From positions 744,001 through 808,000 of the forward strand of contig NZ_CP047029.1 in NCBI RefSeq assembly GCF_009796805.1: 64,000 nt of DNA. Reading direction: 5' to 3'. This document shows, in pieces, positions 45,539 through 54,230 of the stretch. The notes beneath the pieces were generated by a model. It saw only the letters and a list, made by a program, of their open reading frames with translations, was not told the origin of the DNA and did not search any database. Source of the DNA: Algibacter sp. L1A34. GTDB taxonomy: Bacteria; Bacteroidota; Bacteroidia; Flavobacteriales; Flavobacteriaceae. The first letter of the stretch is position 1; every line of letters begins with the position of its first letter. A program made the translations under genes and the position numbers.

Positions 45539-45585
45539 GACGGTTTAAACACCCTTTTCTATAATAAGGGACTGTTTAAACCGTC
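45539..45585. repeat. Long inverted repeat between purH and mreB, without T-run
   Basis: The left arm begins GACGGTTTAAACA and continues with CCCTT. The right arm has AAGGG, then TGTTTAAACCGTC. The arms pair over about 18 bp with a short bulge and are not followed by a T-run, so this is not a standard intrinsic terminator. Confidence 0.75.
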
Positions 45586-45725
45586 CGTAATTAAATAAAC
45601 TACGTATAACCTTAGAATACTTTTGATAAACCTAATTTTGAATGCTTTAAAACTCAAAATATTTGGTAACTTTTAGTACTTTTACGGGATTCGTATTTCA
45701 AACCACAATAAATTTTTAATAGCAC

Positions 45726-46754
45726 ATGGGATTTTTTGACTTCCTTACCGAAGATATAGCCATAGATTTAGGTACCGCAAACACACTTATTATTCATAAT
45801 GACAAGGTTGTTGTAGACGCACCATCTATCGTAGCACGAGATAGAGTTTCTGGTAAAATTATTGCCGTTGGGCAAGAAGCCAGTTTAATGCAAGGTAAAA
45901 CCCATGAAAACATTAAAACCATTCGTCCTTTAAAAGACGGTGTTATTGCAGATTTTGATGCTTCGGAACAAATGATAAGTATGTTTATAAAAAACATACC
46001 TGCATTAAAAAAGAGGTTTTTCACACCTGCTTTACGTATGGTAATTTGTATTCCTTCGGGAATTACAGAAGTGGAAATGCGAGCGGTAAAAGAAAGTGCA
46101 GAACGTGTTAATGGTAAAGAAGTTTACTTAATTCACGAACCTATGGCTGCTGCAATTGGTATTGGCGTAGATATTATGCAACCAAAAGGAAACATGGTTG
46201 TGGATATAGGAGGTGGTACAACAGAAATTGCGGTTATTGCTCTTGGAGGTATTGTTTGCGACAAATCGGTTAAAATTGCAGGTGATGTATTTACCAACGA
46301 TATTGTGTATTACATGCGTACACAGCACAATTTATATGTTGGTGAACGTACTGCGGAAAAAATAAAAATACAAATTGGTGCTGCAACTGAAGATTTAGAG
46401 TTGCCCCCAGAAGATATGAGCGTTCAAGGACGTGATTTATTAACAGGAAAACCTAAACAAGTATCTATTTCTTATAGGGAAATCGCGAAGGCTTTAGATA
46501 AATCTATTTTACGTATCGAAGATGCAGTTATGGAAACCTTATCTCAAACGCCTCCAGAATTAGCTGCCGATATTTACAACACTGGTATTTACTTAGCTGG
46601 TGGTGGATCTATGCTTCGTGGTTTAGACAAGCGTTTATCTTTAAAAACAGATTTACCGGTTTACATTGCCGAAGATCCGTTACGTGCAGTAGTACGTGGT
46701 ACTGGTATTACACTTAAAAACTTACCTAAATACAAAAGTGTATTGATAAAATAA
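45726..46754 (+). CDS. mreB: Rod shape-determining protein MreB
   Basis: Actin-like ATPase that guides side-wall peptidoglycan synthesis under the cytoplasmic membrane. The 342-aa protein has IAIDLGTANTLI (phosphate 1), VVDIGGGTTEIAVIALGG (phosphate 2), IHEPMAAAIGIG and LAGGGSMLRGLDKRL (adenosine site). It is the first gene of mreB-mreC-mreD-mrdA-rodA. TACTTTTA about 50 bp upstream may be part of its promoter. Confidence 0.98.
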   Translation: MGFFDFLTEDIAIDLGTANTLIIHNDKVVVDAPSIVARDRVSGKIIAVGQEASLMQGKTHENIKTIRPLKDGVIADFDASEQMISMFIKNIPALKKRFFTPALRMVICIPSGITEVEMRAVKESAERVNGKEVYLIHEPMAAAIGIGVDIMQPKGNMVVDIGGGTTEIAVIALGGIVCDKSVKIAGDVFTNDIVYYMRTQHNLYVGERTAEKIKIQIGAATEDLELPPEDMSVQGRDLLTGKPKQVSISYREIAKALDKSILRIEDAVMETLSQTPPELAADIYNTGIYLAGGGSMLRGLDKRLSLKTDLPVYIAEDPLRAVVRGTGITLKNLPKYKSVLIK

Positions 46755-46778
46755 AAGCATAATATAGGTCCATAACGC

Positions 46779-47600
46779 ATGCAACAGATTATTAATTTTA
46801 TAATAAGAAACAAAAATTTTTTGTTGTTCTTTTTGCTGTTTAGTATTTCTATAGTTTTTACTATTCAATCGCATTCGTACCATAAAAGCAAGTTTATAAA
46901 TTCAGCCAATTTTTTAACGGGTGGTGTTTATAATTCGGTCAATAATATTTCGGATTATTTTAGTTTAAGATCCCAAAACAATTTATTAGCAGAAGAAAAC
47001 AAACATCTTAAATCACTTTTATATAATAGCACGGAAAATGACTCTATTTATATAGACAGCCTAAGCTTTAAAAATAAATACAAATTTACTTCGGCTAATA
47101 TTATTAAGAACAGTTATTCCTTATCTGATAACGTCCTTCTTTTAAACAAAGGAAAAAACGATAGTATTCAAGAAGATTTTGGAGTTATTACAAGTCAAGG
47201 TATTTTAGGAATTATAAATAAAACTAGTAAAAATTTCGCAACTGTTATTTCTATTTTAAATACAACGAGTAATATTAGCGCCAAGTTAAAAAAAAGCAAT
47301 CATTATGGATCTTTAAAATGGAATGCAAAAAACCCAAGATTAACCCAACTTGTCGACATCCCAAAAATAGCAAGTTTTAAAGTAGGAGATACTATTGTAA
47401 CCTCAGGGCTTTCATCTATTTTCCCTAAAGGTATTCCAATTGGTACGGTTAACGATTTCAAACTCGATAATAACGAAAACTATTATGAAATAAACGTATT
47501 GCTATTTAACGACATGACAAATATTGAGCATGTTTACATTATAGAAAACACAAATCTTCCTGAAATTAATAACCTCATAAACGGCAATAGTAATGAATAG
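46779..47600 (+). CDS. mreC: Rod shape-determining protein MreC
   Basis: Membrane-anchored periplasmic scaffold of the elongasome. The 273-aa protein has one N-terminal membrane helix (FLLFFLLFSISIVFTIQS), a short coiled-coil stretch (NLLAEENKHLKSLLYN) and the double beta-barrel part with GILGIINKTSKNFATVI and TIVTSGLSSIFPKGIPIGTV. It starts 24 bp after mreB and overlaps mreD by 8 nt. Confidence 0.95.
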   Translation: MQQIINFIIRNKNFLLFFLLFSISIVFTIQSHSYHKSKFINSANFLTGGVYNSVNNISDYFSLRSQNNLLAEENKHLKSLLYNSTENDSIYIDSLSFKNKYKFTSANIIKNSYSLSDNVLLLNKGKNDSIQEDFGVITSQGILGIINKTSKNFATVISILNTTSNISAKLKKSNHYGSLKWNAKNPRLTQLVDIPKIASFKVGDTIVTSGLSSIFPKGIPIGTVNDFKLDNNENYYEINVLLFNDMTNIEHVYIIENTNLPEINNLINGNSNE

Positions 47601-48099
47601 TGTATTTTTCGCCCAAGCTAGCCGCTTTATATTACTTGTGTTTTTTCAAGTATTAATATTCAACCACATTAATTTTTTAGGTTATATAAACCCATACATA
47701 TACATCCTATTCATTGCTCTTTTTCCTGTTAGAAACAATCATATAGTTATTCTTTTTATTAGTTTTTTCTTAGGGTTATGTATAGATCTATTTTTAGATA
47801 CAGGTGGTATTCACGCAGCAGCATGTGTATCTATTGCCTACATAAGACCTATACTTTTAAAATCATCATTCGGAATGATTTATGAGCATCAAACGATCAG
47901 GTTTAATGCTGTAGATTTCGGACCAAAACTAACTTACATTTCATTACTTACCTTAATACATCATCTAATTTTATTTAGTTTAGAAATATTTAGCATTTCA
48001 AAAGTAATTTTAATACTCCAAAAAACGTTATTCTCAAGTATATTCAGTATTATATTGATTATTCTAATTACAATTATTTTTAGCAGAAAAACTAAATGA
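47593..48099 (+). CDS. mreD: Rod shape-determining protein MreD
   Basis: A 168-aa polytopic inner-membrane protein with about five or six helices, including FRLL-like start FAQASRFILLVFFQVLIFNH and the FFLGLCIDLFLDTGGIHA loop typical of the family. It overlaps both neighbours (8 nt with mreC, 4 nt with mrdA), showing tight coupling. Sequence conservation in MreD is low, so context carries much of the weight. Confidence 0.92.
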   Translation: MNSVFFAQASRFILLVFFQVLIFNHINFLGYINPYIYILFIALFPVRNNHIVILFISFFLGLCIDLFLDTGGIHAAACVSIAYIRPILLKSSFGMIYEHQTIRFNAVDFGPKLTYISLLTLIHHLILFSLEIFSISKVILILQKTLFSSIFSIILIILITIIFSRKTK

Positions 48100-50033
48100 G
48101 GCAATTTTTACTTTTTATCTCCATCATTCTTGTTGGTGTTTTATTCATTTCTAGGCTTTTTTATCTTCAAGTGTACAGCTCGAATTCTGATAGCTTATAT
48201 GATGATAACGCCATTAGAAAAGTATGGGATTACCCCAAGCGTGGTTTTGTGTATGATAGAAACGGAGAACTTCTAGTTTCCAATCAACCATCGTACGATG
48301 TTATGGTTATTCCTCGTGAAGTAGAAGCATTAGATACTTTAGAGTTCTGTAATCTTTTAAAAATTGATAAAGAAAAATTCATAAAAACATATAACAAAGC
48401 ACGCCGTTATTCTCCCAGATTATCGTCTGTTTTTGTATCGCATCTATCCAAATCAGATTATGCCGTTCTACAAGAGAAAATGCGAAAATTTAAAGGCTTT
48501 TATATTCAAAAACGTTCTCTTAGACATTATGAAACTACTATTGGCGCCAACGTTTTAGGCGATATTGGAGAGGTTAACAATGCCATTATAAATCGTGATG
48601 ATTATTACAAAATGGGTGACCTTATCGGAAAACAAGGTATCGAGGCATCTTATGAGAAAACATTACGTGGTGTTAAAGGCTTGAAATTTATTCAAAAAGA
48701 TCGATTTAATCGAAATATTGGTCCTTATAAAGATGGTGAATTCGATATTATTCCTGAACAAGGTAAAGACATAAAAATTACTATCGAGGCAGATTTACAA
48801 GCTTATGGCGAATTGCTTATGCAGAATAAACGCGGAGGTATTATTGCTATAGAACCATCATCCGGAGAAATTTTAGCGATGATTTCTGCACCAACTTACG
48901 ATCCTAATATTTTAGTAGGAAGAAATCGCTCTAAAAATTTCACAAAACTCTACAACGATTCTATAGCAAAGCCACTTTTTAACAGAAGTCTTCAAGGTGT
49001 TTACGAGCCTGGATCTCCTTTTAAATTAATGAATGCTTTAATTGCTTTACAAGAAAAAGTGATAACACCAGATGAAACGGTAACCTGCTATGGCGGCTAT
49101 AAATACGGAAATCGCTTTATGAAATGCCACTGCCACAGTGGTACTAGAAATGATTTAGTTTCGGGCATTCAACGATCTTGTAACGCCTATTTCGCTACAA
49201 CATATAGAAAAATTTTAGACAAAAATGGAAATGCTTCCGAAGGTATTGACACATGGAGTAACCATGCCAAAAGTTTTGGTTTAGGCGAATTCCTTAACAA
49301 TGATTTATATGTAGGGCAAAAAGGTAGAATTCCCGATAGAGCTTACTATAAGAATATTTACCCAAACACTTTTTACTCCACATATACCATTTCTAACGCT
49401 ATTGGTCAAGGTGAAGTTGCAACCACACCAATTCAATTGGCAAATATGGCAGCTGCTATTGCAAACCGCGGATATTATTACACACCTCATATTATAAAAA
49501 ACATAGAAGGCGAAACTCTTCCAGATCAATTTACAAAACCTAAAAAAACCACGATAGATAAACAAAATTTCGATCCCGTTATAGAAGGAATGTATCAAGT
49601 TTATAAAAAAGGTACTGCTGCATCTTTACAAGTAAAAGATATTGATATTTGCGGAAAAACAGGAACCGTAGAAAACTTTGTTAAAATTGATAGTATAAAA
49701 ACACAACTTACCGACCATTCTATTTTTTTAGCTTTCGCTCCAAAAGACAACCCAAAAATAGCCATTGCCGTTTTTGTCGAAAACGGATATTGGGGAAGTC
49801 GTTTTGCGGGTCGTATTGCTAGTTTAATGATCGAAAAACATATTAAAAAAGAAATTACGAGAAAAGATTTAGAAGAATGGATTTTAAACCATAGTTTAGA
49901 AAACGAATATGCTAAACCCTATTCTGGCGAACCTTTTAAAATAAACGGTCAAACAAGCTTGCAAACTGTTGATCACAAAGAATACAACCGACTAAAAACA
50001 CAGCTGAATAAAATTAATAAAACAGCAAATTAA
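48096..50033 (+). CDS. mrdA: Penicillin-binding protein 2 (elongasome transpeptidase)
   Basis: Cross-links peptidoglycan during elongation, working with RodA. The 645-aa protein has a short N-terminal membrane anchor, the class B PBP dimerisation domain (YDRNGELLVSNQPSYDVMV) and the transpeptidase domain with SxxK at S307 (EPGSPFKLMNALIAL), SCN (IQRSCNAYF) and KTG (CGKTGTVENF). A Cys/His-rich stretch MKCHCHSGTR lies between SxxK and SxN. Stop and start codons overlap with rodA by one base. Confidence 0.96.
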   Translation: MRQFLLFISIILVGVLFISRLFYLQVYSSNSDSLYDDNAIRKVWDYPKRGFVYDRNGELLVSNQPSYDVMVIPREVEALDTLEFCNLLKIDKEKFIKTYNKARRYSPRLSSVFVSHLSKSDYAVLQEKMRKFKGFYIQKRSLRHYETTIGANVLGDIGEVNNAIINRDDYYKMGDLIGKQGIEASYEKTLRGVKGLKFIQKDRFNRNIGPYKDGEFDIIPEQGKDIKITIEADLQAYGELLMQNKRGGIIAIEPSSGEILAMISAPTYDPNILVGRNRSKNFTKLYNDSIAKPLFNRSLQGVYEPGSPFKLMNALIALQEKVITPDETVTCYGGYKYGNRFMKCHCHSGTRNDLVSGIQRSCNAYFATTYRKILDKNGNASEGIDTWSNHAKSFGLGEFLNNDLYVGQKGRIPDRAYYKNIYPNTFYSTYTISNAIGQGEVATTPIQLANMAAAIANRGYYYTPHIIKNIEGETLPDQFTKPKKTTIDKQNFDPVIEGMYQVYKKGTAASLQVKDIDICGKTGTVENFVKIDSIKTQLTDHSIFLAFAPKDNPKIAIAVFVENGYWGSRFAGRIASLMIEKHIKKEITRKDLEEWILNHSLENEYAKPYSGEPFKINGQTSLQTVDHKEYNRLKTQLNKINKTAN

Positions 50034-51310
50034 TGGTTAGAGACACTAACAGACATTTTAAATTCGATTGGATTACCATTTTTTTATTCTTTCTTTTGGT
50101 TGGTTTTGGATGGCTGAATATTTTATCGGCATCACATACCGGGATCACTTTAGATTATTTCGATTTAGACCAACCTTTTGGAAAACAACTTATTTTCATT
50201 TTTTTAACCTTCGGTTTAATTATTCTGCTCTTAGCCATCGATGCAAAGTTCTACGAGCGTTTTTCTAGCATTATTTACATCATTTCCATGTTATCCTTAG
50301 TTGGACTCTTTATATTCGGGAAAAACGTAAATGGAGCGACCTCTTGGTATGCCATTGGAGGAATGACACTACAACCTAGTGAGTTCGCTAAAACAGCTAC
50401 AGCTCTAGCCGTTGCAAAATACATTAGTGATTTAAATACCAACATAAAAAACTTTAGCGATCAAATTAAAACGTTTGCTATTATCATAACGCCTGCGATT
50501 TTAGTCTTACTGCAAAACGATACAGGAAGTACCATTGTTTACGGAGCATTCTTTTTTGTTCTGTACCGTGAAGGATTACCAAAATTCTATTTAACCATAG
50601 CTGTTTCGGTTATTTTACTTTCTATTCTATCTTTAAAATTTGGACCAATAATCACATCAACAATAGCCATTTTAATCCTTACTGCTTATCACTTTTTAAA
50701 TAAAAGAAAACTTCGAATCTACCAATTAGCATTGATTCTCATTGCGGCATTATCAGTCGCTTTTGGCGTAAAATTCTTTTATCAAAGTATTTTACAACCA
50801 CATCAACAAGACCGTATAAGCCTATGGTTGCGTTTAGAAAAGGACCCCGTGAAACTGCAGCGCATGAAGCAAACTTTTGCTTACAACCTTAACGAATCGG
50901 AAAAAGCCATAAGTTCAGGCGGTTTTTCAGGAAAAGGCTTTATGGAAGGCACGCGAACCACAGGTAAATTTGTACCCGAACAACACACCGATTATATTTT
51001 TAGTACTGTTGGAGAAGAATGGGGATTTCTTGGTAGTTCCTTCGTAGTTATCATTTTTGTTTTGCTCCTGCTCCGCATTTTACATTTGGCAGAACTACAA
51101 AAATCGCAATTTAGTCGCGTTTACGGCTATAGCGTTGCCGCTATAATCTTTATCCACTTTCTTATTAATATAGGTATGGTTATGGGTTTAATTCCAACCA
51201 TTGGTATTCCGCTACCTTTATTTAGTTATGGTGGTTCCGGGCTTTGGGCTTTCACTATTTTAATCTTTATTTTTATTAAATTAGACTCCAATAAAATCAA
51301 CGAATGGTAA
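50033..51310 (+). CDS. rodA: Peptidoglycan glycosyltransferase RodA (SEDS family)
   Basis: Polymerises glycan strands from lipid II in the inner membrane. The 425-aa protein has about ten helices and the SEDS signatures MTLQPSEFAKTATALAVAKY, QNDTGSTIVYGAFFF, SGGFSGKGFMEGTRTTGKF, PEQHTDYIFSTVGEEWGFLG and GIPLPLFSYGGSGLW. The TAATG overlap with mrdA shows coupled translation with its partner. The N-terminus is normal for the family. Confidence 0.97.
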   Translation: MVRDTNRHFKFDWITIFLFFLLVGFGWLNILSASHTGITLDYFDLDQPFGKQLIFIFLTFGLIILLLAIDAKFYERFSSIIYIISMLSLVGLFIFGKNVNGATSWYAIGGMTLQPSEFAKTATALAVAKYISDLNTNIKNFSDQIKTFAIIITPAILVLLQNDTGSTIVYGAFFFVLYREGLPKFYLTIAVSVILLSILSLKFGPIITSTIAILILTAYHFLNKRKLRIYQLALILIAALSVAFGVKFFYQSILQPHQQDRISLWLRLEKDPVKLQRMKQTFAYNLNESEKAISSGGFSGKGFMEGTRTTGKFVPEQHTDYIFSTVGEEWGFLGSSFVVIIFVLLLLRILHLAELQKSQFSRVYGYSVAAIIFIHFLINIGMVMGLIPTIGIPLPLFSYGGSGLWAFTILIFIFIKLDSNKINEW

Positions 51311-51343
51311 ATTACTAATCGCTATATTTTTATATTTACTATA

Positions 51344-51979
51344 ATGAAAAATCTGTTTTTAATACTATCAATAATACTCACTTTAGCAGCATGCTCAAGC
51401 AGTAAAACCGGTATTAAACAAAGCTTTTCTACTAACCAAGTAAATTTAATTACAAGTTTCGATAGCTTAACACCCATGCGGGTTTATAAAATAACGGACA
51501 AAAAAGATTCACTTTTACTACGCTCAAAAAGTTTGTATATAAAACCCGATCTAAACAATATGGTTCTTAAAACCTTTGTAAATAGATTATTCGCTACAGT
51601 TAGAGATAGCATGTCCATGGGCGTAGGCATTGCAGCTCCGCAAGTTGGTATTCTAAAAAACATTATTTGGGTACAACGTTTCGATAAAGAAAACCTGCCG
51701 TTTGAAGTTTATTTAAACCCCAAAATAATCAACTATTCTAGCACGAAACAATCGGTAAAAGAAGGTTGCTTATCCATACCGAATCGTAGCGATATGCTTA
51801 ACAGCCGTTCCCTATCAATAGATATTGAATATGATACTATGAATGCCGAACATAAAACGGAAACTATAACGGATTTCACAGCTGTTATATTTCAGCACGA
51901 AATAGATCATTTAAGTGGCATTTTATATTTAGATCACTTAGAAAAAGAAATCCGCGACGCCAAAAACAACAAGGATTAA
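51344..51979 (+). CDS. Peptide-deformylase-like lipoprotein
   Basis: A 211-aa protein with a clear type II signal (MKNLFLILSIILTLAACSSS; lipobox LAAC, Cys17) followed by about 70 residues and a peptide deformylase fold. All three motifs are intact: GVGIAAPQ (93-100), EGCLS (140-144, metal Cys142) and QHEIDH (184-189, metal His185 and His189, catalytic Glu186). Normal deformylases are cytoplasmic and lack a signal. It lies 33 bp after rodA and 1 bp before murI, so it belongs to the cell-wall operon. An envelope amidase or protease role is a guess. Confidence 0.9.
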   Translation: MKNLFLILSIILTLAACSSSKTGIKQSFSTNQVNLITSFDSLTPMRVYKITDKKDSLLLRSKSLYIKPDLNNMVLKTFVNRLFATVRDSMSMGVGIAAPQVGILKNIIWVQRFDKENLPFEVYLNPKIINYSSTKQSVKEGCLSIPNRSDMLNSRSLSIDIEYDTMNAEHKTETITDFTAVIFQHEIDHLSGILYLDHLEKEIRDAKNNKD

Positions 51980-51980
51980 G

Positions 51981-52760
51981 ATGAATAAAAACCCTATAGG
52001 TATATTCGATTCTGGAGTTGGTGGCACTTCCATTTGGAGAGAGATTCACAATCTTCTACCTAATGAAAATACACTCTATTTAGCCGATAGTAAACATGCT
52101 CCTTACGGCCCTAAGGGAAAAGATACCATTATAGATTTAAGCATAAAAAATACAGAGTATTTAATTAAACAAAACTGTAAAATTATTGTTATTGCGTGTA
52201 ATACAGCAACAACAAACGCTATAGATTATCTTCGAGAAAATTATAAAATTCCTTTTATAGGTATAGAACCAGCGATAAAACCGGCTGCCTTGCAAACCAA
52301 AACAAATGCTATTGGTATTTTAGCGACCAAAGGCACATTAAGTAGTTCGTTGTTTTCTAAAACAGCGGGTATATTTGCCAAAGGCGTAAATATTATAGAA
52401 CAAGATGGCGAAGGTATTGTAGATCTTATTGAAAATGGAAAATTAGAATCTCCAGAAATGACATCGTTATTAAAAACCTACCTCAACCCGATGATAAAGG
52501 CTAACATAGACTACCTTGTTTTAGGTTGTACGCATTATCCTTATTTAATGCCACTACTCCTGGACATTTTGCCAAAGCATGTAAAAATCATAGATTCGGG
52601 TCAAGCCGTAGCTCGCCAAACCAAAGCCATTTTACAACAAAATAATTTATTAAATACTGAAAAAAATATTCCTGAAAATCGATTTTTAACCAACGGAAAC
52701 CCTGAAGTTATGTATTCTGTTTTAAACGAAGCTTTTACTATTGAAGTTTCTAATTTTTAA
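51981..52760 (+). CDS. murI: Glutamate racemase MurI
   Basis: Makes D-glutamate for peptidoglycan precursors. The 259-aa protein shows PIGIFDSGVGGTSIWREI, the first catalytic Cys in IACNTATTNA and the second in LGCTHYPYLMP, with the DSGQAVARQ segment near the end. It is the last gene of the mreB-murI group, followed after 66 bp by dispersed repeat copy C and the converging carbonic anhydrase gene. Confidence 0.97.
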   Translation: MNKNPIGIFDSGVGGTSIWREIHNLLPNENTLYLADSKHAPYGPKGKDTIIDLSIKNTEYLIKQNCKIIVIACNTATTNAIDYLRENYKIPFIGIEPAIKPAALQTKTNAIGILATKGTLSSSLFSKTAGIFAKGVNIIEQDGEGIVDLIENGKLESPEMTSLLKTYLNPMIKANIDYLVLGCTHYPYLMPLLLDILPKHVKIIDSGQAVARQTKAILQQNNLLNTEKNIPENRFLTNGNPEVMYSVLNEAFTIEVSNF

Positions 52761-52826
52761 TGATACTAGAAACTTCAATAAATTACCACCCGACTAAATC
52801 TCTAAGAAAAACCATAACAGATGGCT

Positions 52827-52914
52827 GCGTTAGGGATTGAACGGCATGTTTAAGCTCCCCGACCAAAGGAAGGGAGCGAGTAGTGAAAGCCCGACCCTTT
52901 TCGGGTAACGCCCA
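52827..52914 (+). repeat. Dispersed structured repeat, copy C
   Basis: Arms GCGTTA (52827-52832) and TAACGC (52906-52911). The core has GCTCCC/GGGAGC and CCC/GGG hairpins and is nearly identical to copy B. It lies 4 bp past the stop codon of the minus-strand carbonic anhydrase gene. Confidence 0.87.
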
Positions 52915-52918
52915 AAGA

Positions 52919-53434
52919 CTATTCTTTAAACCAACTTGAATATTTAATATAATTATCGGCTATGCGGTTAATTTCACCAGAAATAAGTTCTTGGCTAATG
53001 TCCTTTACTTTTTTAGCGGGAACACCGGCGTAAATACTACCAGATTCTACGTGTGTATTTTTGGTTACTACGGCTCCAGCGGCAATAATACTGTTACTTT
53101 CGATAACGCAATCGTCCATAATAATACTACCCATACCAACCAAAACATTATCGTGAATGGTGCAACCGTGCACAAGTGCATTATGCCCAATGGACACATT
53201 ATTCCCAATGGTAGTTGGCGATTTTAAATATGTAGCATGTATTACAGCTCCATCTTGCACGTTTACTTTGTTACCCAATTTGATGTAGTGTACATCGCCG
53301 CGGATAACGGCATTAAACCAAATACTACATTGTTTCCCTACCGTGACATCACCAACTATCACTGCATTTTCAGCTATAAAACAATCGCTAGGTATTTGTG
53401 GAGATTTTCCGTTTATGGTTTTTATTATAGACAT
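52919..53434 (-). CDS. Gamma-class carbonic anhydrase family protein
   Basis: A 171-aa left-handed beta-helix protein of hexapeptide repeats, for example IGNNVSIGHNALVHGCTIHD and VLVGMGSIIMDDCVIESNSI. The likely metal-binding histidines are in VIHATYL and the IGHNALVHGC segment. It matches the YrdA/CaiE-like group, for which real carbonic anhydrase activity is not always shown. Cytoplasmic, with no signal. Repeat copy C follows the stop codon at once. Confidence 0.92.
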   Translation of the reverse strand: MSIIKTINGKSPQIPSDCFIAENAVIVGDVTVGKQCSIWFNAVIRGDVHYIKLGNKVNVQDGAVIHATYLKSPTTIGNNVSIGHNALVHGCTIHDNVLVGMGSIIMDDCVIESNSIIAAGAVVTKNTHVESGSIYAGVPAKKVKDISQELISGEINRIADNYIKYSSWFKE

Positions 53435-53483
53435 AATTTTTATTTTTTCAATGTTACGCTTTCGCGGAAAGTATTCTGCTAAT

Positions 53484-54218
53484 TTATTTAAAATATGATA
53501 ATAATTGCGCTTTTTTGGATGCAGAAACCATAATTTCTTTTCCGTTGCTAAGCAAGACGCTTCCGCCCTTTCCTTTTAAGTATTTCACGACTTCATTTAC
53601 GTTTACTAAATACGATTTATGTACACGTGAAAAACTAGAATTAGCCAAGGCTTCCTCGAAATATTTTAAGGTTTTACTAACAACTTTCTTTTTATCGTTA
53701 TTTAAATATATTTCGGTGTAATTATCATCGGCTTTGCAATATAGGATATCGGCTGTGTTTAGGATTTCGAAACCATCGAGTTGCGGAATGGTGATTTTCC
53801 CACTGATACTATTTGTTTTAGGAACTAAAATTTCATCTTGTAAAGCGTTTTCTTTTGTTTTTATTTCTGTAACGTAATCGACTGCTTTTATAAGTTCATC
53901 AATAGAAATAGGTTTCATTAAATAATAACTTGCATGAACGTTTAATGCCTCGATTGCGTAATGATTATATGCGGTTACAAATACTGTTTCGAAATTAACA
54001 TCGCCAACCTTATCCAGTAAATCGAAGGCATTTCCGTATGGCATTTCTACATCTAGAAATACTAGATCTAATTCGTTATTACGGATTAAAACCAAAGCTT
54101 CTTCAACGTTAGATGCCTCACCTAAAACAACAACGTTTGGGCAATATTTTTTGAGATAATTTCTTAATATTTCTCGGCTAGTTTCTTCGTCTTCGACGAT
54201 TATCGCAGTTAGTTTCAT
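53484..54218 (-). CDS. LytTR-family response regulator
   Basis: A 244-aa transcription regulator. The receiver domain (residues 1-115) has the acidic pair at EDEE and phosphoacceptor Asp56 in LVFLDVEMP. The LytTR DNA-binding domain (about 140-244) shows ILYCKADDNYTEIYL and FSRVHKSYLVNVNEV. It starts 12 bp downstream of the histidine kinase gene, so they are a two-component pair. Targets unknown. Confidence 0.95.
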   Translation of the reverse strand: MKLTAIIVEDEETSREILRNYLKKYCPNVVVLGEASNVEEALVLIRNNELDLVFLDVEMPYGNAFDLLDKVGDVNFETVFVTAYNHYAIEALNVHASYYLMKPISIDELIKAVDYVTEIKTKENALQDEILVPKTNSISGKITIPQLDGFEILNTADILYCKADDNYTEIYLNNDKKKVVSKTLKYFEEALANSSFSRVHKSYLVNVNEVVKYLKGKGGSVLLSNGKEIMVSASKKAQLLSYFK

Positions 54219-54230
54219 TTTTGTTTTATT

